Source: Sphingomonadales bacterium UBA6157 (GTDB lineage Bacteria; Pseudomonadota; Alphaproteobacteria; Sphingomonadales; Sphingomonadaceae). Taken from it: a DNA stretch of 7,553 nucleotides. The DNA is taken from NCBI GenBank assembly GCA_002423025.1, contig DIUN01000045.1, forward strand, positions 1 through 7,553. Direction: 5' to 3'. The position numbers and the translations under genes are program-made. The notes under the pieces are model-generated. The model was not told where the DNA came from. It was given only the letters and a program-made list of their open reading frames with translations, and did not search any database. Shown piece after piece: positions 4,862 through 7,553 of this stretch; the stretch's first letter is position 1; each line of letters begins with the position of its first letter.

Positions 4862-6628
4862 ATGGCAATTCGCCATGGCCTCCGTCCGCCCCAGCGGCTA
4901 TCCAGCAAGCCGATGCCTGCCTCCCCCACGCTTCCGTCCGCCCGCCCGCTGCTGCTTGCGCCGCGCTGGTACCCGCTTGTGGCGCTGGCCGCCGGTGCCA
5001 TCAGCGCTCTGGGCTTTGCCCCGCAGGAGTGGTGGCCGCTCACCGTGCTCGGCGTCGCCGGGCTGGTGGCGCTGCTTGATGTGGCGCCCACCCGCCGCTC
5101 GGCCATGCTCAGCGGCTGGCTGTTCGGCTTTGGCCAGTTTGCTGTCAGCCTCACCTGGATCGCAACGGCCTTCACCTTCCAGGCCAAGATGCCCCCGGCT
5201 GTCGGCTGGGTCGCGGTCATCGGCCTCTCCATGTTCCTGGCGCTTTATGTGGCGCTGGCGGCAGGGCTGGCACGCACGCTGGGCGCCGGCGGGCTTGCCC
5301 GGGTGCTGGTGCTGGCAGCCTGCTGGATGCTCGGCGAGTGGCTGCGCGGCTGGGTGCTCACCGGCTTCGCCTGGAACCCGCTGGGCGCTGCCTGGCTCGG
5401 CGCGCCAGGCGTGGCGCAGTTCGCCGAGTTCATCGGCGGGCTGGGGCTCTCCGGCCTCATGGTGCTGGCCGGCGGCGCGCTGTGGCTGATGCTGCGGCCG
5501 GTCGCCTCCATGGCGGGGCGTGGTGCCGGGGCGCTGCTGGCGCTGGTGCTGGTCGCCGTCGGCGCCATTGGCGCATCCCGCAACACCGAGACGAACTTCT
5601 TCGACAATCCCAGCCTTGTCATCATCCAGCCCAACATCGGGCAGGGCGAGAAATATGACCCGGGTGCCGAGGAAGCGCATCTGCAGCGCTATCTCGACAT
5701 GACGCGCGATGCGCTGGGCGGCAAGCCGGCGGCAGGCCTTGCCACGGGCTCGGGCGAGGACGTGCTGAGCGCCCCCGGCCGGTCCTTCATTACCCCCGAC
5801 GAAGCCGCGATCACCACCGGCGTGGCCGGCATCGAGGTCGGCGAGGTCGCGCTCTCCGAAAAACTGGCGATCAGTGAAGAGCAGGCTCCGCCCGCCATCG
5901 TCATCTGGTCCGAATCCGCCGTGTTCGGGCTGGTGGAGGAAGACCCGGCGCTGCGCCGCCGCCTCGCCAGCGTGCTCGGCCCGCGCGATCTGCTGATGTT
6001 CGGCGGCGTGGCGGCCAACCGCGCAGCCAATGGCGAGATCATCACGCTCACCAACAGCCTGTTCGCGCTTGATTCCAGCGGCAAGATCCATGGCCGCTAC
6101 GACAAGGCGCACCTCGTGCCGCTGGGCGAATATGTACCGGCCAGGGCTTTGATGACCCGCATCGGCCTTGCCCGGCTCGCCCCCGGAGACCTGGATTTCG
6201 CCGCCGGCCCTGGCCCGCAGACGCTGGCGCTGCCCGGCCTGCCGCCCGCCGGCATCCAGATCTGCTACGAGATCATCTTCGGCGCCAACGTCATCGATGC
6301 CGCCAAGCGCCCGGCCTGGATCGCCAACATCTCCAACGATGCCTGGTTCGGCCCCAGCGGGCCGCCGCAGCACCTGGCGCAGGCCCGGCTCCGCGCCATC
6401 GAGGAGGGCCTGCCCGTGGCCCGCGCCACGCCCACCGGAATCAGCGCCATCATCGATTCGCGCGGCAATGTGCTCGCCTCGCAGGCGGCAGGCACCAGCG
6501 GCGTGCTGCGCGCCACGCTGCCGCCGCCGCTGCCCGCCACGCGCTTTGCCCGGCTCGGCCATGGCAGCAGCGCCATCCTGGGGGTGTTGCTGCTCGGGCT
6601 GGGGCTGCTGGTCAGCCGCCGGCGCTGA
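4862..6628 (+). CDS. lnt: Apolipoprotein N-acyltransferase
   Basis: A 588-residue inner-membrane enzyme that moves an acyl chain from a phospholipid to the N-terminal cysteine of apolipoproteins, the last step of lipoprotein maturation. Residues about 35-240 contain several hydrophobic helices, including GFAPQEWWPL (51-60) and the conserved GEWLRGWVLTGFAWNPLG (158-175). A periplasmic nitrilase-like domain (about 252-552) carries the triad E351 (IWSESA), K415 (GRYDKAHLVPLGEYVP) and C468 (IQICYEIIF). A last helix covers about 570-585, ending SRRR. The PPQHLAQARLRAIEEGLPVA block (501-520) is very like sphingomonad Lnt proteins. The protein is longer than the usual 500-550 residues because of an extra segment at about 287-344, just before the catalytic glutamate. 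The frame is open far upstream, but that part is antisense to the importer operon. The start is chosen by the AAGGCAGG site. Confidence 0.94.
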   Translation: MAIRHGLRPPQRLSSKPMPASPTLPSARPLLLAPRWYPLVALAAGAISALGFAPQEWWPLTVLGVAGLVALLDVAPTRRSAMLSGWLFGFGQFAVSLTWIATAFTFQAKMPPAVGWVAVIGLSMFLALYVALAAGLARTLGAGGLARVLVLAACWMLGEWLRGWVLTGFAWNPLGAAWLGAPGVAQFAEFIGGLGLSGLMVLAGGALWLMLRPVASMAGRGAGALLALVLVAVGAIGASRNTETNFFDNPSLVIIQPNIGQGEKYDPGAEEAHLQRYLDMTRDALGGKPAAGLATGSGEDVLSAPGRSFITPDEAAITTGVAGIEVGEVALSEKLAISEEQAPPAIVIWSESAVFGLVEEDPALRRRLASVLGPRDLLMFGGVAANRAANGEIITLTNSLFALDSSGKIHGRYDKAHLVPLGEYVPARALMTRIGLARLAPGDLDFAAGPGPQTLALPGLPPAGIQICYEIIFGANVIDAAKRPAWIANISNDAWFGPSGPPQHLAQARLRAIEEGLPVARATPTGISAIIDSRGNVLASQAAGTSGVLRATLPPPLPATRFARLGHGSSAILGVLLLGLGLLVSRRR

Positions 6629-6659
6629 GCCCGGACCCGCGGCAAAGCCTTTCTATCAT

Positions 6660-6675
6660 ATAAAGCAATCTTTAT
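6660..6675. promoter_or_regulatory. Palindromic operator-like site upstream of metK
   Basis: ATAAAGCAATCTTTAT is a perfect 6-base inverted repeat with a 4-base spacer, AT-rich in a GC-rich setting. It is centred about 74 bases before the metK start codon and lies immediately upstream of a possible promoter. It resembles the TATAAAG...CTTTATA-type palindromes I associate with ArsR-family methionine-cycle regulators (SahR/SamR) of proteobacteria. That identification is from memory and only tentative; the palindrome itself is certain. Confidence 0.5.
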
Positions 6676-6680
6676 GCCCC

Positions 6681-6709
6681 TTGCGCGGCAGGGGCAGCGG
6701 GCCTAGACG
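6681..6709 (+). promoter_or_regulatory. Possible metK promoter
   Basis: TTGCGC (6681-6686) and TAGACG (6704-6709) are separated by 17 bases, a GC-shifted sigma-70 layout plausible for GC-rich alphaproteobacteria. Transcription would start near 6716 and leave a leader of about 26 bases, too short for a riboswitch. A GCCCCT/AGGGGC inverted repeat (6676-6681 with 6690-6695) overlaps the -35 element. GGGA at 6732-6735 serves as ribosome binding site before the ATG at 6742. Confidence 0.4.
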
Positions 6710-6741
6710 CCATGTGCCTATCCAGAACAACGGGACAGCCC

Positions 6742-7553
6742 ATGACTCGCTCCTCCTTTCTCTTCACCAGCGAATCGGTTTCCGAGGGCCATCCCGACAA
6801 GGTGGCGGACCAGATCTCCGATGCCGTGGTCGATCTCTTCCTCAGCAAGGATCCGGAGGCGCGCGTCGCCTGCGAAACCCTCACCACCACCAATCGCGTC
6901 ATCCTCGCCGGCGAAGTGCGCGGCAAGGGCATGATCGATACGGATGGAAACTGGGCGCCCGGCGCCCAGGAGGAAATCCAGCAGGCCGTCCGCGCCACCG
7001 TCAAGCGCATTGGCTATGAGCAGACCGGCTTCCACTGGCAGAACCTGCATTTCGAGAACCATCTGCACCCCCAGTCCGCGCACATCGCGCAGGGCGTCGA
7101 TGCCGGCGGCAACAAGGATGAAGGCGCTGGCGACCAGGGCATCATGTTCGGCTATGCCACCGACGAAACGCCCGATTTCATGCCCGCCACGCTCTATTAC
7201 TCGCACAAGATCCTCGAGCGCATGGCGGCGGACCGGCACAGCGGCATCGCGCCGTTCCTGGAGCCGGATGCCAAGAGCCAGGTGACTCTGGCCTATGAGA
7301 ACGAAGTACCGGTGCGCGCCACCGCGCTGGTTGTCTCCACCCAGCACAAGCCGGGCTATTACTGGCACAACAACGAAGGCGACCCGGCGCTCTACAAGGT
7401 GCTGCACGATTATGTGATGGGCGTGTTCCAGGATGTGCTGCCCAAGGGCTTCATCACGCCGGAAACCGTCATCCATGTGAACCCCACCGGCCGCTTCGAG
7501 ATCGGCGGGCCGGATGGCGATGCCGGCGTCACCGGCCGCAAGATCATCGTGGA
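6742..7553 (+). CDS. metK: S-adenosylmethionine synthetase, N-terminal 270 residues
   Basis: Makes S-adenosylmethionine from methionine and ATP in the cytoplasm. The gene runs off the right edge after 270 codons and two further bases; bacterial family members are about 385-420 residues, so roughly two thirds are present. Visible hallmarks are SEGHPDKVADQISDAVVD (14-31) with the ATP/phosphate-binding histidine H17 and metal-binding D19, the methionine-site region HIAQGVD (114-120), the family signature GAGDQGIMFGYA (128-139), and GRFEIGGPDGDAGVTGRK (250-267). The second family signature (GGGAFSGKD type) lies beyond the window. ATG 6742 aligns with the usual N-terminus a few residues before LFTSESVSEGHPDK. 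It lies 113 bases after lnt on the same strand; with a palindrome and a possible promoter in the gap, it is probably transcribed on its own. Confidence 0.96.
   Translation, partial: MTRSSFLFTSESVSEGHPDKVADQISDAVVDLFLSKDPEARVACETLTTTNRVILAGEVRGKGMIDTDGNWAPGAQEEIQQAVRATVKRIGYEQTGFHWQNLHFENHLHPQSAHIAQGVDAGGNKDEGAGDQGIMFGYATDETPDFMPATLYYSHKILERMAADRHSGIAPFLEPDAKSQVTLAYENEVPVRATALVVSTQHKPGYYWHNNEGDPALYKVLHDYVMGVFQDVLPKGFITPETVIHVNPTGRFEIGGPDGDAGVTGRKIIV

Noticed and set aside
4861..4877. Inverted repeat CATGGC-AATTC-GCCATG over the lnt start
   Set aside because: Six base pairs with a 5-base spacer lie mostly inside the first codons of lnt. It is short enough to be chance in GC-rich DNA and has no supporting context as an operator.
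4898..6562. 554-codon open frame on the minus strand opposite lnt
   Set aside because: The opposite strand encodes Lnt with the complete catalytic triad, and the antisense product shows no domain or sensible membrane pattern.
6615..6643. Possible terminator after lnt (GCCGC ... GCGGC)
   Set aside because: The stem is short and irregular, with a long loop and no T-run directly after it.
6674..6706. Ten-codon leader ORF (MPLARQGQRA) before metK
   Set aside because: It has no ribosome binding site and no run of methionine codons that would suit attenuation, and it would lie upstream of the predicted transcript start.
6629..6741. SAM-sensing riboswitch in the metK leader
   Set aside because: I could not match the conserved cores of the SAM riboswitch classes I know. 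The only structures are the palindrome and a short GC hairpin, and the predicted leader is about 26 bases. A covariance-model search would settle it.

Overview
This is a GC-rich window whose protein sequences point to an alphaproteobacterium, most likely of the Sphingomonadales. The indications are the sphingomonad-like wording of the Lnt and MetK proteins, the lnt-metK gene order and the COQ8-like ABC1 kinase. This is a judgement from recognised sequence patterns; no database search was run. Nearly every base is accounted for by ordinary chromosomal genes. I see no mobile element, CRISPR array, tRNA or rRNA.

Layout from left to right. Bases 1-183 hold the last 60 codons of a membrane pyrophosphatase (hppA) on the + strand, closed by a strong hairpin terminator. 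An ABC1/AarF/COQ8-type atypical kinase follows (318-1652, +); its stop codon overlaps the stop codon of the convergent gene. A two-gene minus-strand unit (2330 down to 1649) encodes a group III truncated haemoglobin and a small DUF1971 cupin-like protein. In front of it is a 21-base imperfect palindrome matching the NsrR nitric-oxide-sensing repressor motif, overlapping a plausible promoter. Further upstream on the same strand is a two-gene osmoprotectant-family ABC importer: an ATPase (4753-3971) and a permease fused to its substrate-binding domain (3974-2412), overlapping by four bases. Divergently, on the + strand, come apolipoprotein N-acyltransferase (lnt, 4862-6628) and the first 270 codons of S-adenosylmethionine synthetase (metK, from 6742).

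How the genes work together. The haemoglobin/DUF1971 pair looks like a small nitric-oxide or nitrosative-stress module with its own switch, and is the most interesting local system. The importer is a self-contained quaternary-amine-type uptake unit with an unresolved ligand. The lnt-metK pair has no obvious functional link beyond conserved order; metK has its own palindromic operator-like site and possible promoter in the 113-base gap. Other points for a second look are an extra segment of about 58 residues in the Lnt catalytic domain and a 12-base direct repeat in the divergent lnt/importer intergenic region.
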